A stretch of 64,000 nucleotides of DNA. Origin: Sphingopyxis macrogoltabida. GTDB taxonomy: Bacteria > Pseudomonadota > Alphaproteobacteria > Sphingomonadales > Sphingomonadaceae. The notes beneath the pieces are model-generated. The model made no database searches. It was not told the origin of the DNA and was given only the letters and a program-made list of their open reading frames with translations. Positions within the stretch are counted from its first letter, which is position 1, and each line of letters starts with the position of its first letter. Positions 12,400-22,020 of this stretch are shown one piece after another. The stretch is taken from contig NZ_CP009429.1 of NCBI RefSeq assembly GCF_001314325.1, positions 930,501-994,500 on the forward strand, read 5' to 3'. A program made the translations under genes and the position numbers.

Positions 12400-14403
12400 A
12401 TGTCCCAGATGATCCGTGTCACCCTTCCCGATGGCTCTGCCCGAGAAGTCGTGCGCGGGACTACTCCGGCGCAGATTGCGGCGGACATCGGCCCCGGCCT
12501 CGCGAAGGCCGCGCTCGCCGCAAAGATCGACGGCGAACTGCGCGACATCATGCGTCCGCTGGAGGAGGATACCAACCTTGCGCTGGTGACGAGCCGCGAC
12601 GAGGCCGACGCGCTCGAACTCGTGCGCCACGACTATGCGCATGTGCTGGCGGAGGCGGTGCAAAACCTGTTTCCGGGCACGCAGATCACCTTCGGCCCCT
12701 CGACGGGCGACGGCTTCTATTACGACTTCGCACCGACCGCCGACCATGGCGCCTTCCGCGACGACGAACTGCCGCTGATCGAAGAGGAGATGCGCCGCAT
12801 CATCGCTGCCGACCTTCCTTTGACAAGGGAAGTGTGGGAGCGCGACAAGCTGATCGCCAAGTGGCAGGCCGAGGGCGAGACCTTCAAGGCCGAATGGGCC
12901 TCCGAACTGCCGCAGGGCGAGGAGCTCACCGTCTATCGCAGCGGCGACGGCTGGATGGACATGTGCCGCGGGCCACATCTGGCCTCGACCGGCAAGCTCG
13001 ACCCCGCGGCGTTCAAGCTGACGCGCGTGTCGGGCGCCTATTGGCGCGGCGATCAGAAAAATGCCCAGCTCAGCCGTATCTATGGCACCGGTTGGCTCAA
13101 CAAAAAGCAGCTCGCCGAGCATCTCGTCCGGCTCGAAGAGGCCGCGAAGCGCGACCATCGCAAGATCGGCCGCGAGATGGACCTCTTCCACCTGCAGGAA
13201 GAGGCGCACGGCAGCCTCTTCTGGCACCCGAAGGGCTATCGCATCTATCGCGAGCTCGAGGCGTTCATGCGCCGCGCGATCGACGGCGGCGGCTATGTCG
13301 AGGTCAAGACCCCGCAGGTGATGGACGCGCGCCAGTGGGAGCAGTCGGGTCACTGGGGCAAATATCGCGAGAATATGTTCGTCATCCCCGACGAAATCCC
13401 GAACACGGAGGATGACGGTCCGATCATCTCCGACGACGCCGAGTGGATGGCGCTGAAGCCGATGAATTGCCCGGCGCACGTCCTGATCTTCCGTCAGGGG
13501 ATCAAGTCGTACCGCGACCTGCCGCTGCGCATGGCGGAAATGGGCTGCTGCCACCGCAACGAGCCGCATGGCGCGCTGCACGGCATCCTGCGCGTCCGTC
13601 AGTTCACGCAGGACGACGGCCATATCTTTTGCCGTGAGGACCAGATCGTCGAGGAGGTGCGGACCTTTTGCGAACTGCTCGACCGCGTTTACCGCGATCT
13701 CGGCTTCGAGAAATATGCGGTGAAGCTGGCGCTGCGGCCCGAAAAGCGCTTCGGCACCGAAGAGATGTGGGACAAGGCCGAGGCCGAACTTCGCGAAGCC
13801 GTCGCGCGCGCCGGGATGGCAAACGAGGATTATGGTTGGGAGGAATTGCCGGGCGAGGGCGCCTTCTATGCGCCGAAGCTCGAATTTCACCTGACCGACG
13901 CGATCGGCCGCACCTGGCAGTGCGGGACGATCCAGTCCGACCGCGTGATGCCCGAACGCCTCGATGCCTCTTATGTCGGCGAAGACGGCGAACGCCATCG
14001 CCCGGTGATGCTCCACCGCGCAATCCTCGGCACTTACGAGCGCTTCATCGGCATCCTGATCGAGCATTTCGCCGGCCGCTTCCCGACCTGGCTCGCGCCG
14101 GTGCAGGCGGTGGTCGCGACGATCGTCAGCGATGCCGACGATTATGCGAAGGGCGCCGCCGAACAGCTCGCCGCCGCCGGCATCCGCGTCGAGACCGACC
14201 TGCGCAACGAGAAGATCAATTACAAGGTGCGCGAGCACAGCCTGCAAAAGGTTCCGTACCTGCTCGTCGTCGGCAAGCGCGAGGCCGAGGAGGGGACGGT
14301 TGCGATCCGCACTCTCGGCCAGGACGGCCAGCGGATCATGCCGCTCGCCGAAGCGATCGCGCTGCTGAAGGGCGAAGCGACCCCGCCCGACCTCAGGCAT
14401 TGA
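12400..14403 (+). CDS. thrS: Threonyl-tRNA synthetase
   Basis: 667 residues. The N-terminal TGS domain (about 1-65) is followed by the editing domain with [12 protein letters not shown] near 75-86. The class II catalytic core has MNCPAH near 355, [11 protein letters not shown] near 385 and motif 3 with [13 protein letters not shown] near 537; Cys in MNCPAH and two histidines bind the catalytic zinc. A C-terminal anticodon-binding domain completes it. The ATG at 12400 gives the normal [13 protein letters not shown] start; a much longer upstream open frame is not coding. The metallophosphoesterase start overlaps its stop by one base (TGATG). Confidence 0.97.
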   Translation: MSQMIRVTLPDGSAREVVRGTTPAQIAADIGPGLAKAALAAKIDGELRDIMRPLEEDTNLALVTSRDEADALELVRHDYAHVLAEAVQNLFPGTQITFGPSTGDGFYYDFAPTADHGAFRDDELPLIEEEMRRIIAADLPLTREVWERDKLIAKWQAEGETFKAEWASELPQGEELTVYRSGDGWMDMCRGPHLASTGKLDPAAFKLTRVSGAYWRGDQKNAQLSRIYGTGWLNKKQLAEHLVRLEEAAKRDHRKIGREMDLFHLQEEAHGSLFWHPKGYRIYRELEAFMRRAIDGGGYVEVKTPQVMDARQWEQSGHWGKYRENMFVIPDEIPNTEDDGPIISDDAEWMALKPMNCPAHVLIFRQGIKSYRDLPLRMAEMGCCHRNEPHGALHGILRVRQFTQDDGHIFCREDQIVEEVRTFCELLDRVYRDLGFEKYAVKLALRPEKRFGTEEMWDKAEAELREAVARAGMANEDYGWEELPGEGAFYAPKLEFHLTDAIGRTWQCGTIQSDRVMPERLDASYVGEDGERHRPVMLHRAILGTYERFIGILIEHFAGRFPTWLAPVQAVVATIVSDADDYAKGAAEQLAAAGIRVETDLRNEKINYKVREHSLQKVPYLLVVGKREAEEGTVAIRTLGQDGQRIMPLAEAIALLKGEATPPDLRH

Positions 14404-15254
14404 TGACAAAGTCGCGCCGGCGGTGGCGGCGCTGGGTCGCGCTGCTGGCGCTGCTCGGCGCGGCGCTGCTCGCCAAAGGCTATTGGAACGCGACGCGCGA
14501 TCCGGTCATACGGACCGCCACCGTCGGGGTCGCCGGCTGGCCGGCTGGGCAACCTCCGCTGCGGCTGCTCCTGCTATCCGATATTCACGTCGCGGGGCCC
14601 GACATGCCGCCCGAACGGCTGGAACGGATCGTCGGCGAGCTCAACCGGCTGAAGCCCGACCTCGTGCTGATCGCGGGCGATCTCGTCAGTGAAAAGCGTA
14701 CCGCGACCCATATCTATACGGCGGGCCAGGTCGTCGCGCCGCTCGCAGGCCTGCGCGCGCCGCTCGGCGTCGTCGTCGCGCCGGGCAATCACGATCATTG
14801 GTTCAAGCCCGACGCGCTGCGCGGCGAGATGGAGAAGCTTGGGCTTCGCGTGCTTCAGAACGAAGCGATCAGGCGCGGCCCGCTGATCGTCGGCGGGGTC
14901 GACGACGATTTTTCGGGGCACGACGATATTGCCGCAACCTTTGCCGCGATGGACCGGCTCGGGCCGGGCGTGCCACTGCTGCTGACCCACAGCCCCGACA
15001 TCGTTCCCGACTTGCCGCGGCCGGTCGCCGCCGTCTTCGCCGGGCATACCCATTGCGGCCAGATTCGCTTTCCTGTCGTCGGTGCGATCAGCTATGTCTC
15101 GCGCTACGGCGACCGCTTCGCCTGCGGCGACATGGTCGACGGAAAACAGCGCGTCTTCGTCGGCGCGGGGCTGGGAACGAGTATCGTCCCGCTTCGTTAT
15201 CTGACGCCGCCCGATATATGGCTCGTCACCGTGGGTCCGAGCGGAAAGGAATGA
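14403..15254 (+). CDS. Membrane-anchored metallophosphoesterase (YkuE-like)
   Basis: 283 residues with a basic start and one N-terminal membrane helix (WVALLALLGAALLAKGY). The calcineurin-type motifs follow in order: SDIHV near residue 58, GDLVS near 88, GNHDH near 125, THSPD near 196 and GHTHCGQ near 214. These supply the two-metal site. Relatives such as YkuE and YaeI act on phospholipids or lipid intermediates outside the membrane, which fits the anchor; the true substrate is unknown. Coupled to thrS by TGATG and to the next gene by ATGA. Confidence 0.88.
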   Translation: MTKSRRRWRRWVALLALLGAALLAKGYWNATRDPVIRTATVGVAGWPAGQPPLRLLLLSDIHVAGPDMPPERLERIVGELNRLKPDLVLIAGDLVSEKRTATHIYTAGQVVAPLAGLRAPLGVVVAPGNHDHWFKPDALRGEMEKLGLRVLQNEAIRRGPLIVGGVDDDFSGHDDIAATFAAMDRLGPGVPLLLTHSPDIVPDLPRPVAAVFAGHTHCGQIRFPVVGAISYVSRYGDRFACGDMVDGKQRVFVGAGLGTSIVPLRYLTPPDIWLVTVGPSGKE

Positions 15255-15931
15255 GCGCTTTGCCCCAAATCGCCGAAATCGCCCGGCATAGGGCGCGGGA
15301 ACGCCTGCCGCGCCATCGCCACGCGCGTGCTTATGTCGCGCTGGTGCTGGGCGGCGGCTATGAGGAAGCCGGCGATCAGGGGCGGGTTGCCGCCGCTGCG
15401 GGAACGGTGGTCATCCATGGTGACTGGACCGCGCATCGCGACCTGTTCGGCATTGGCGGGGCGCGGGTGCTCAACCTGCCGATGGCCCCCGATATGGTCC
15501 CGGGCGCCGGGCATATCGACGATCCCGACGCTGCAGCGCGCTTTGCCGAACGCGACGCTGCCGCGGCCGCCGATTATGTGCGCGATCATTTTCGGCCCGG
15601 TGCCGCCCTGCAACGCGACTGGCCCGACCTGCTCGCCGCAGCGCTCGCGGACGATCCCGATATCGCGCTTGCGGACTGGGCGGACGGGGTGGGGCTCGAC
15701 CCGGCGTCGGTCAGCCGCGGTTTCATGCGCGCCTATGGCGTCACGCCGAAGCGCTTCCGGCTCGAGGCGCGGACCCGGCGCGCGTTGCTGGCGCTTGCCG
15801 GTTGGCGCGGCAGTCTCGCCGCGCTCGCCGCCGACCAGGGCTTCGCCGATCAGGCGCATCTCGCGCGGTCGGTGGCCGCGATGACCGGCATGCCGCCGGT
15901 TCGGTTCCGGGCAAAGTCCGTTCAAGCCTAG
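15251..15931 (+). CDS. AraC-family transcriptional regulator
   Basis: 226 residues. The N-terminal part is cupin-like (RERLPRHRHARAYVALVLGGG, typical of ligand-binding AraC domains). The C-terminal third holds two helix-turn-helix segments: LADWADGVGLDPASVSRGFMR, then SLAALAADQGFADQAHLARS, ending with the TGMPPVRFR signature. It presumably acts as a dimer on DNA. Its ATG overlaps the stop of the metallophosphoesterase gene. Target genes are not evident. Confidence 0.85.
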   Translation: MSALPQIAEIARHRARERLPRHRHARAYVALVLGGGYEEAGDQGRVAAAAGTVVIHGDWTAHRDLFGIGGARVLNLPMAPDMVPGAGHIDDPDAAARFAERDAAAAADYVRDHFRPGAALQRDWPDLLAAALADDPDIALADWADGVGLDPASVSRGFMRAYGVTPKRFRLEARTRRALLALAGWRGSLAALAADQGFADQAHLARSVAAMTGMPPVRFRAKSVQA

Positions 15932-15958
15932 GCCGCTGCCTTCGGGCTAGGTGGGGGT

Positions 15959-17116
15959 ATGGATCGCCGCCTCTTCCTCGCCGCCGCGCTTGCCGGCCTC
16001 GCCGCCCCCGCTCTTGCTCCCATTCGCGCCAATGCCCAGCGCCCGCCCTCGCGGACGCGCTGGAAGGTCCGCGCCTCGGAAGGCTTCGATGCGCTCGCCT
16101 TTCTTGGCCCGCTCGCCGGAGGCGAATTGTATCTGCGCTATTATCAGGCCGACGCCGATGCTTTTGCGCCGCGCCTTCCTGCGGCGGTCCGCGCCGATAT
16201 CGCGGCGCTGTGGCAGGAGGCGGAGACGGCCGACTTCGGCCTCATGGGACCGGTGCTGTCGGTGCTCTATTCGGGCGGCGACGACAGCAGTCTCGCGTCG
16301 CTGATCGCGGCATCGGCCGACCCCGAAACGCTGCTTCTGCCGGCCTATCGTGCCAGCAACAATTGGGATGAGAAGGATTGGCGCTGGTTCCTGTCGGCCG
16401 CCCCCCGGCTGAAGGCAGTGTTCGAGGCGATGGCGGACGCGGGTTTCGCGGCTTTCCGGGCCGAACGCACCGCCGGCCTCGACGCGCGTATCGCCGAACT
16501 CGGCCGCGATCTCGCCGCCTATGACGTGATCAGCCTGCACGAAAAGCTGACCGGCCGCAGTTTCGACCCGCAGATCGAGGTCGTGCTGCTGCAATTCTGC
16601 AAACCGCACGGCATCAAGGTGCAGGGCCAGACCTTCCTGCAGGCGGCCGACTGGAACACCGCGATCACCGTCCGCAACGCGGCGCACGAGATGCTCCACC
16701 CGCCGGTGCCGATGGATGGCGCGGCCGCCAAAGCCGCGCTCGCGCTGCTCGAAAAGGATGAACTCGTCATGCACATCGTGCGCGAGCATGATCCGAAATG
16801 GGGCTACACCACGCTCGACGGTCTGCTCAACGAGGATCTGGCGCAGGCACTCGACCAGCTTATCGGCGAGGCGCTGGGCGTCGGGCGCAATCCGGCCGAT
16901 CGCTGGCGGCAATCGGACGACGGCATCCATGTGCTCGCGGGCGCCTTTTACGGCATGCTGCGCGATGACAAATGGATCGAGACCGGGGGTTCGATCGAAA
17001 ACTGGCTCGCGCGGGCGGTCGACAGCGGCCGGCTGGCACCGGCGCGCCTGCACGCGATTGCGGCGCGCGTCCTCGAACGGCCCGCCGATCGCCTCTGGCC
17101 ATTGATCGCGCCCTGA
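15959..17116 (+). CDS. Exported protein with an HExxH-type zinc motif, function unknown
   Basis: 385 residues. It begins with a signal sequence of Tat-like form (MDRRLFLAAALAGLAAPALA; twin Arg but no complete SRRxFLK). A single HEMLH sits near residue 244 within RNAAHEMLHPPVP, which fits a zincin-type metalloprotease. A third ligand may be the Glu/His around ELVMHIVREH about 30 residues on. I recognise no named family. It follows the AraC-type gene by 27 bp on the same strand. Peptidase activity is an inference from one short motif. Confidence 0.65.
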   Translation: MDRRLFLAAALAGLAAPALAPIRANAQRPPSRTRWKVRASEGFDALAFLGPLAGGELYLRYYQADADAFAPRLPAAVRADIAALWQEAETADFGLMGPVLSVLYSGGDDSSLASLIAASADPETLLLPAYRASNNWDEKDWRWFLSAAPRLKAVFEAMADAGFAAFRAERTAGLDARIAELGRDLAAYDVISLHEKLTGRSFDPQIEVVLLQFCKPHGIKVQGQTFLQAADWNTAITVRNAAHEMLHPPVPMDGAAAKAALALLEKDELVMHIVREHDPKWGYTTLDGLLNEDLAQALDQLIGEALGVGRNPADRWRQSDDGIHVLAGAFYGMLRDDKWIETGGSIENWLARAVDSGRLAPARLHAIAARVLERPADRLWPLIAP

Positions 17117-17224
17117 CGCTCGGCTACGGCCACCCGCTGTAACTGGCGGGGACGAAAAATCGGCGCGAATGCTCTGCAAAACCTGATCGGGCTACCGCCG
17201 CTGACGATTGCGGGTGCCGCGGCG

Positions 17225-17926
17225 ATGACCTTTGGTGCGGCTTATGTCCGCGGGCTTACCGGCTTCGGCATGGCGATCATTCTTGTGCCGCTGCTCGGCC
17301 TGATCATCCCGCCGGGCGAGGCGGTGGTGATGGGCATATTGCTGCAATTGCTGATCGGGCCGGTGGGGATCGGGCATATCGTCGCCGACGCCGACCGTTC
17401 GACCGCCGTGCCGATCGGGCTGGCCGCGATGGCGACGACGCCGGTCGGCATGTTCGTGCTCGACATGACGCCCGCCGATATCGCGCGGCTGCTGATTACC
17501 GCGGCGGCGGTCGCCGCCTTCGTCGCAGTGCTGCTGCCGAAAAAGCCCGAAGGCCACCAGCCGGGCCGCGTGGCGGTTGCGGGGACCGGGATCGCGTCGG
17601 GTATCCTCACCGGCTTTGCCGCGATGCCGGGGCCGCCGGTCGTGCCCTTCTATCTCCGCCGCCGCGTCGACCCGAAGGTCGCACGCGCATCGATGCTGAT
17701 GATCTTCTTCATGACCGCCATCGCCGGCACGCTCGCCGCACTGTGGGTCGGGATCGCGACCTGGCGGCTGTTCGCGCTGTCGCTGCTGCTCTTCCTGCCG
17801 ATGTGGCTGGGCAACCGGGTGGGCGCGCGCCATTTCGGCCGCGTGCCGCCGCATGTCTGGCAGGCGATGGTCGCCGTCGTCCTCGGCATCGCCGCGGTGT
17901 CGGCAGTGGTGCGCCTGCTGAACTAG
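17225..17926 (+). CDS. TauE/SafE-family membrane exporter
   Basis: At least 233 residues with about seven to eight hydrophobic helices and the family motif RGLTGFGMAII near the start. TauE/SafE proteins move sulfite, organosulfonates or similar anions across the inner membrane. The ATG at 17225 trims the first helix. The frame stays open with TauE-like residues (LIGLPPLTIAGAAA) back to a stop at 17114-17116 but offers no ATG or GTG there, so a CTG near 17174 or a sequence error upstream is possible. The end overlaps the convergent ABC permease gene by 4 bp. Confidence 0.8.
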   Translation: MTFGAAYVRGLTGFGMAIILVPLLGLIIPPGEAVVMGILLQLLIGPVGIGHIVADADRSTAVPIGLAAMATTPVGMFVLDMTPADIARLLITAAAVAAFVAVLLPKKPEGHQPGRVAVAGTGIASGILTGFAAMPGPPVVPFYLRRRVDPKVARASMLMIFFMTAIAGTLAALWVGIATWRLFALSLLLFLPMWLGNRVGARHFGRVPPHVWQAMVAVVLGIAAVSAVVRLLN

Positions 17927-20424
17927 AGGCTGCGCAGCGCCTGCGCGGGCTTGGCCGAGAGCAGCGGCCAGCTTCCCGCAATCCCGATCAGGAACGACAG
18001 GCCGGCGCCGCCGATCAGCGTCGCGCCGACGATCAGCGGGTCGGGCGCGAAGCTGAAGTCGAACAGCTGCGTCACGACATACCACGCCCCTGCGAGCCCG
18101 AGCCCGAGCGCGAGCAGCGCGAGGATCGACGCGAGCACCGCATATTCGAGGCCCTGCGCCCCCAATATCTGCCCGCGCGTCGCGCCGAGCAGCTTCAGGA
18201 TGACGCTGTCATAGACGCGCCGCTCGCGGCTCGCGGCGATCGCGCCGATCAGCACCGCAATGCCGGCGAGGATCGCGATGCTCGCCGCCGCGGCAATCGC
18301 CTGGCTCATCTGGGTGAGCAAAGTCGTGACCTGCGACACGACATCGCGCACCTGGATCAGCGAGGCCGAAGGGAAGGCGCGCGGGATGCTGCGCGCGAGG
18401 TCGGTTTCCGCTTTCGGGCCGACCGCGACGGTCGCGACCATATTGTGCGGCGCTGCGTCGAACGTGCCGGGCGAGAAGACGAGCACATAGTTCAGCCCGA
18501 AATTGTCCCATTCGACGGTGCGGAAGGAGGCGACCTTGGCCTGCACCTCGACCCCCAGCACATTGACCGACAGCGTGTCGCCGAGCTTGAGGCCAAGTGA
18601 GGTCGCGACCTCCTGCTCAACGCTGACCAGCGGCGGGCCCTTGTAATCCTTGGGCCACCATGTCCCGCCGACCAGTTCGCTGCCGTTGGGCAGCGCCGGG
18701 CTATAGGTCAGCCCGCGGTCGCCGCGCAGCACCCACGCGCCTTCGGGCAGCTCGGCGAGTTCGTCGACGCGCTGGCCGCGAAATTCGGTGACACTGCCGC
18801 GCAGCGCCGGGATCATGTTGATCTGTGCGCCGGCATCGGCGCCGGTCACCAGCGCGCGGAAGCGCTGCACCCCGTCACGCGGCACATCGAGCACGAAGAA
18901 GCTCGGTGCCCGCTGCGGCACCGTGCGCGCGATTTCGGCGGTAATGCTCGTCTGGATCGCGGCGAGCGTCACGAACAGGGTGAGCCCGAGACCGAGCGCG
19001 ACGACGAGGGCGCCCGTCGCGGCGCCGGGGCGATGCAGATTGGCAAGCGCGAGGCGGAGCAGGGGGCGGCGCGGGCGCGGCACCCGGCTCGCGGTGCGGC
19101 GGACGAGCCAGCCGAGCCCGACAAGGACGATGAGCAGGCCGACCGCGGCGCCGATGAAGCCCAAGGCGAACAGCGGCTCGCGCGCTGTCGCCACCGCCAA
19201 CCCAACGATCGCGGCAAAGGCCGCAGCCACCGCCACCAAAGTCCGCCGGTCGATCCGTCCGGCACTGTCGACCGTCGCGCGGTATAGTCCCGCGGCGGGC
19301 ACATGGCGCGTCGCCGACAGCGGCGGCAGCGCAAAGGCAACGGCGATCAGCAGGCCATAGGCAGCGCTGACCGCCAGCGGCAGCGGATAGAGCGCAAAGC
19401 CCGGACGCACCGGCAGGACATCGCCCGCGATCCAGCCGATTGCCGACGGCATCAGCGCGCCGACCGCCAGTCCGAGGACGATCGATATCGCCGCAACGGC
19501 AAGAATCTGCAGGCCATAGATGCGCGCGACCGTGCCGCTGTCGGCGCCGAGCACCTTCAGGGTCGCGAGCCCCGGCCGTTTGCCCGCGAGATAGCTTGCG
19601 ACGCCATTGCCGACGCCGATCCCGGCGATGACCAGCGCGGCGAGCCCGACGAGCGACAGGAACTGCCCCATCCGTTCGATGAAGCGCCGCGTCCCCGGCG
19701 CGCCGTTGCTGCGATCGGTGACGTCCCAGCCCGCATCGGGAAATTCGGCGGTAAGCGCCTTGCCGACCGCTTCGGGATTGGCATCGCCGGCCAGGCGGAC
19801 GCGATATTTGCTTTCGTAGAGGCTGCCGGGCTGGATGAGCTGGGTCGCCGGCAGGTCGGCCAGCCCGATGATCGCCACCGGGCCGAGCGTGAAGCCTTCG
19901 CCGAGCCGGTCGGGTTCCTCAGCGATCACGCCGTCGATCAGGAACGGTTTTTCGCCGAACTTTACCCGGTCGCCGACCTTGAGGTCGAGGCGCGACGAAA
20001 GGTCTTTGCCGATCCAGATGCCGCCCGGCGGCGGCGGGCCGCGCCGCGCGCCGCTGTCGAGGCGCATCGTGCCGTAAAGCGGATAGGTGCCGTCGACCGC
20101 CTTCAGTTCGGACAGCAGCGCGTCGCCGTCGGGATCGTTCGCCATCGCGCGCAGCCGTACCGTCGCCGAAGCAGCGCCGGTGCGGCGGAAGGCCGCCATC
20201 TCGGCTGCGGTGGCCTGCCGCTGCGGCAGGCTGAATTCGACGTCGCCGCCAAGGATCGTCTGGCCGCGCACCTCGAGTTCGGAGGTGATGCCGCGCGTCA
20301 GGCTGCCGATCGCCGCGAGCGTCGCGACGCCGAGGAACAGGCAGACGGCGAGCAGGCGCAGCCCGCGGATGCGCGTCGCAAGGTCGCGCCGCGCGATGCG
20401 CCAGAGGGCGGCGAGGGAGAGCAT
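17923..20424 (-). CDS. FtsX-like ABC transporter permease (YbbP type)
   Basis: 833 residues. It has an N-terminal membrane helix, a large periplasmic MacB-PCD-like domain (about 40-230), an FtsX domain of three helices (about 250-370), a central pair of helices, a second periplasmic domain and a C-terminal FtsX repeat of three helices. This double-FtsX layout is that of E. coli YbbP. The cargo is unknown, with lipids or lipoproteins usually proposed. It lies after the ATP-binding subunit gene with an inverted repeat between, and the two should form one exporter. Confidence 0.88.
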   Translation of the reverse strand: MLSLAALWRIARRDLATRIRGLRLLAVCLFLGVATLAAIGSLTRGITSELEVRGQTILGGDVEFSLPQRQATAAEMAAFRRTGAASATVRLRAMANDPDGDALLSELKAVDGTYPLYGTMRLDSGARRGPPPPGGIWIGKDLSSRLDLKVGDRVKFGEKPFLIDGVIAEEPDRLGEGFTLGPVAIIGLADLPATQLIQPGSLYESKYRVRLAGDANPEAVGKALTAEFPDAGWDVTDRSNGAPGTRRFIERMGQFLSLVGLAALVIAGIGVGNGVASYLAGKRPGLATLKVLGADSGTVARIYGLQILAVAAISIVLGLAVGALMPSAIGWIAGDVLPVRPGFALYPLPLAVSAAYGLLIAVAFALPPLSATRHVPAAGLYRATVDSAGRIDRRTLVAVAAAFAAIVGLAVATAREPLFALGFIGAAVGLLIVLVGLGWLVRRTASRVPRPRRPLLRLALANLHRPGAATGALVVALGLGLTLFVTLAAIQTSITAEIARTVPQRAPSFFVLDVPRDGVQRFRALVTGADAGAQINMIPALRGSVTEFRGQRVDELAELPEGAWVLRGDRGLTYSPALPNGSELVGGTWWPKDYKGPPLVSVEQEVATSLGLKLGDTLSVNVLGVEVQAKVASFRTVEWDNFGLNYVLVFSPGTFDAAPHNMVATVAVGPKAETDLARSIPRAFPSASLIQVRDVVSQVTTLLTQMSQAIAAAASIAILAGIAVLIGAIAASRERRVYDSVILKLLGATRGQILGAQGLEYAVLASILALLALGLGLAGAWYVVTQLFDFSFAPDPLIVGATLIGGAGLSFLIGIAGSWPLLSAKPAQALRSL

Positions 20425-20454
20425 CAGAACCGGCGCTCCCAGTTTCCGCTCGCA

Positions 20455-20518
20455 TCGAGCGAAGTCGAGATGCCCATCGGTATGGCGCTCTCGTTCGGGG
20501 TGTCTCGACTTCGCTCGA
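20455..20518. repeat. Inverted repeat with TCGAGCGAAGTCGAGA arms
   Basis: Two perfect 16-bp arms, TCGAGCGAAGTCGAGA at 20455-20470 and its complement at 20503-20518, between the ATPase and permease genes. A single, slightly altered arm occurs at 62175-62190 upstream of thiL. This is a dispersed REP-like sphingomonad element rather than a gene. In mRNA it would form a long hairpin within the operon. Confidence 0.75.
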
Positions 20519-20542
20519 CACGAACGGGACGGGAGGGCGGCC

Positions 20543-21238
20543 TCACGCCCGTTCCTCGATCCGCCCGTCGTGCATCACGACGACACGGTCGCAATGTTCG
20601 GCAAGCTCAGGATCATGGGTGATGATCAGCAGCGTCGCGCCGAGCGCGGCCCGCCGTGCGAAGATCAGGTCGATGATCGACTGCCCCGTCGCGGTGTCGA
20701 GATTGCCCGTCGGTTCGTCGGCAAAGATGATCGCGGGCGAACTCGCCATCGCGCGCGCAATCGCGACGCGCTGTTGCTCGCCGCCCGAAAGCTGGGCGGG
20801 ATAATGCGTCAGCCGGTGGCCGAGCCCGACGGCTTCGAGTTCGGCGGCGGCGCGTCCGAACGGATCGTCGATGCCCGCAAGTTCGAGCGGCACCGCGACA
20901 TTTTCGAGCGCGGTCATCGTCGGCAGCAGGTGAAAGGCCTGCAGCACGATGCCGATCCGTCCGCGCCGTGCGCGCGCCAGATCGTCCTCGTCCATCGCCG
21001 CGAAATCGAGCCCTGCGACCCTGACCGTCCCGCCGCCGGCCCGTTCGAGCCCGGCGAGCACCGCCATCAGCGAGCTTTTGCCCGATCCCGAAGGTCCGAG
21101 CAGCGCCACCGATGTGCCCGCCGCGACCTCCAGGTCGACCCCGCGCAAAATTTCGACAGGGGCCTTGTCGCTCCCCAAAGTCAGCGTCACATTATGGGCG
21201 GCGATCGCCAGCTCAGGCGAAGGTCGGGTGTCGGGCAA
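20543..21238 (-). CDS. ABC transporter ATP-binding protein (YbbA/LolD type)
   Basis: 231 residues. Walker A GPSGSGKSSL is near residue 48, Q-loop VLQAFHLLPTMTALENV near 96, signature LSGGEQQRVAIARA near 150, Walker B IIFADEPTGNLD near 172 and H-loop THD near 206. It powers the permease encoded next. No ATG fits; the TTG at 21238 with AAGG about 8 nt upstream gives a normal N-terminus, and residues further upstream are not ABC-like. This start is only 17 bp from the divergent arylesterase start. Confidence 0.9.
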   Translation of the reverse strand: MPDTRPSPELAIAAHNVTLTLGSDKAPVEILRGVDLEVAAGTSVALLGPSGSGKSSLMAVLAGLERAGGGTVRVAGLDFAAMDEDDLARARRGRIGIVLQAFHLLPTMTALENVAVPLELAGIDDPFGRAAAELEAVGLGHRLTHYPAQLSGGEQQRVAIARAMASSPAIIFADEPTGNLDTATGQSIIDLIFARRAALGATLLIITHDPELAEHCDRVVVMHDGRIEERA

Positions 21239-21255
21239 GGAAGGACCCTTTGGAA

Positions 21256-21969
21256 ATGCGAACGGCCGGATGGCGCTCTTACGCTCTATATGGTTGCGCG
21301 ATTTTGCTTTGCCAACCACTCGCCGCCTGCGGACCCGCTGAAAAGCCGGCGGCGTCGACGAACGAAGCGGCCGCGGCGAACGCGGCGCCCGCAATCCCCG
21401 CCGACGCGCCGCTGGTCATCGCCTTCGGTGACAGCCTCTATGCGGGTTATCAGCTCGGCCCCAGGGAAGGGCTGGCGCCGCAATTGCAGGCGGCGCTGGA
21501 CGCCGACGGTGTCGTCGCACGCGTCCAAAGCGCCGGGGTTTCGGGCGACACGACCGCCGCCGGGCGGCAGCGGCTGAGCTATGTCCTCGACAATGCAAAG
21601 ACGAAGCCTGCGCTCGTCCTTCTCGGGCTCGGCGGCAACGACATGCTGCGCGGTATCGGTCCCGACCAGACGCGCGCCAATCTCGACGCGATGCTTGCCG
21701 AACTGAAGAAGCGCGAGATTCCCGTCCTGCTCACCGGCATGGTGGCCGCGCCCAATCTCGGCAGCGATTATGCCGCGAAGTTCAATCCCATCTATCCCGA
21801 ACTGGCGGCCAAATATGACGCGAGCTTCTACCCCTTCATTCTCGACAATGTCGTGGGCAAGAAGGAGTTGATGCTCGGCGACAATATCCATCCGAACGCA
21901 AAGGGCGTGACGGTCGTCGTCGACGGCCTTGCGCCGCTGGTCGAGGACGCGCTGCCCGACGCGAAATAA
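21256..21969 (+). CDS. SGNH-type arylesterase/lysophospholipase, lipoprotein (TesA-like)
   Basis: 237 residues. A lipoprotein signal ends in LAAC near residue 25, so it is probably lipid-anchored in the periplasm. The SGNH blocks are in order: GDSLYAGY near 65 (nucleophile Ser), SAGVSGDTTAAG near 98, GLGGNDMLRG near 128 and the DNIHPN pair supplying Asp/His near 217. This is the TesA arylesterase subgroup. E. coli also places tesA divergent from ybbA-ybbP, the same arrangement as here, hinting at shared lipid-related work. Confidence 0.92.
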   Translation: MRTAGWRSYALYGCAILLCQPLAACGPAEKPAASTNEAAAANAAPAIPADAPLVIAFGDSLYAGYQLGPREGLAPQLQAALDADGVVARVQSAGVSGDTTAAGRQRLSYVLDNAKTKPALVLLGLGGNDMLRGIGPDQTRANLDAMLAELKKREIPVLLTGMVAAPNLGSDYAAKFNPIYPELAAKYDASFYPFILDNVVGKKELMLGDNIHPNAKGVTVVVDGLAPLVEDALPDAK

Positions 21970-22020
21970 CTGGCGTTCCCGCGGGGGCGTTAACCTGCGT
22001 CGTCTCGCTTGCGCTGGCGG

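Noticed and set aside
11827..14409. 860-codon minus-strand frame opposite thrS
   Set aside because: Shadow of thrS, with the last part partly reading MerC DNA in another frame; no domain fits.
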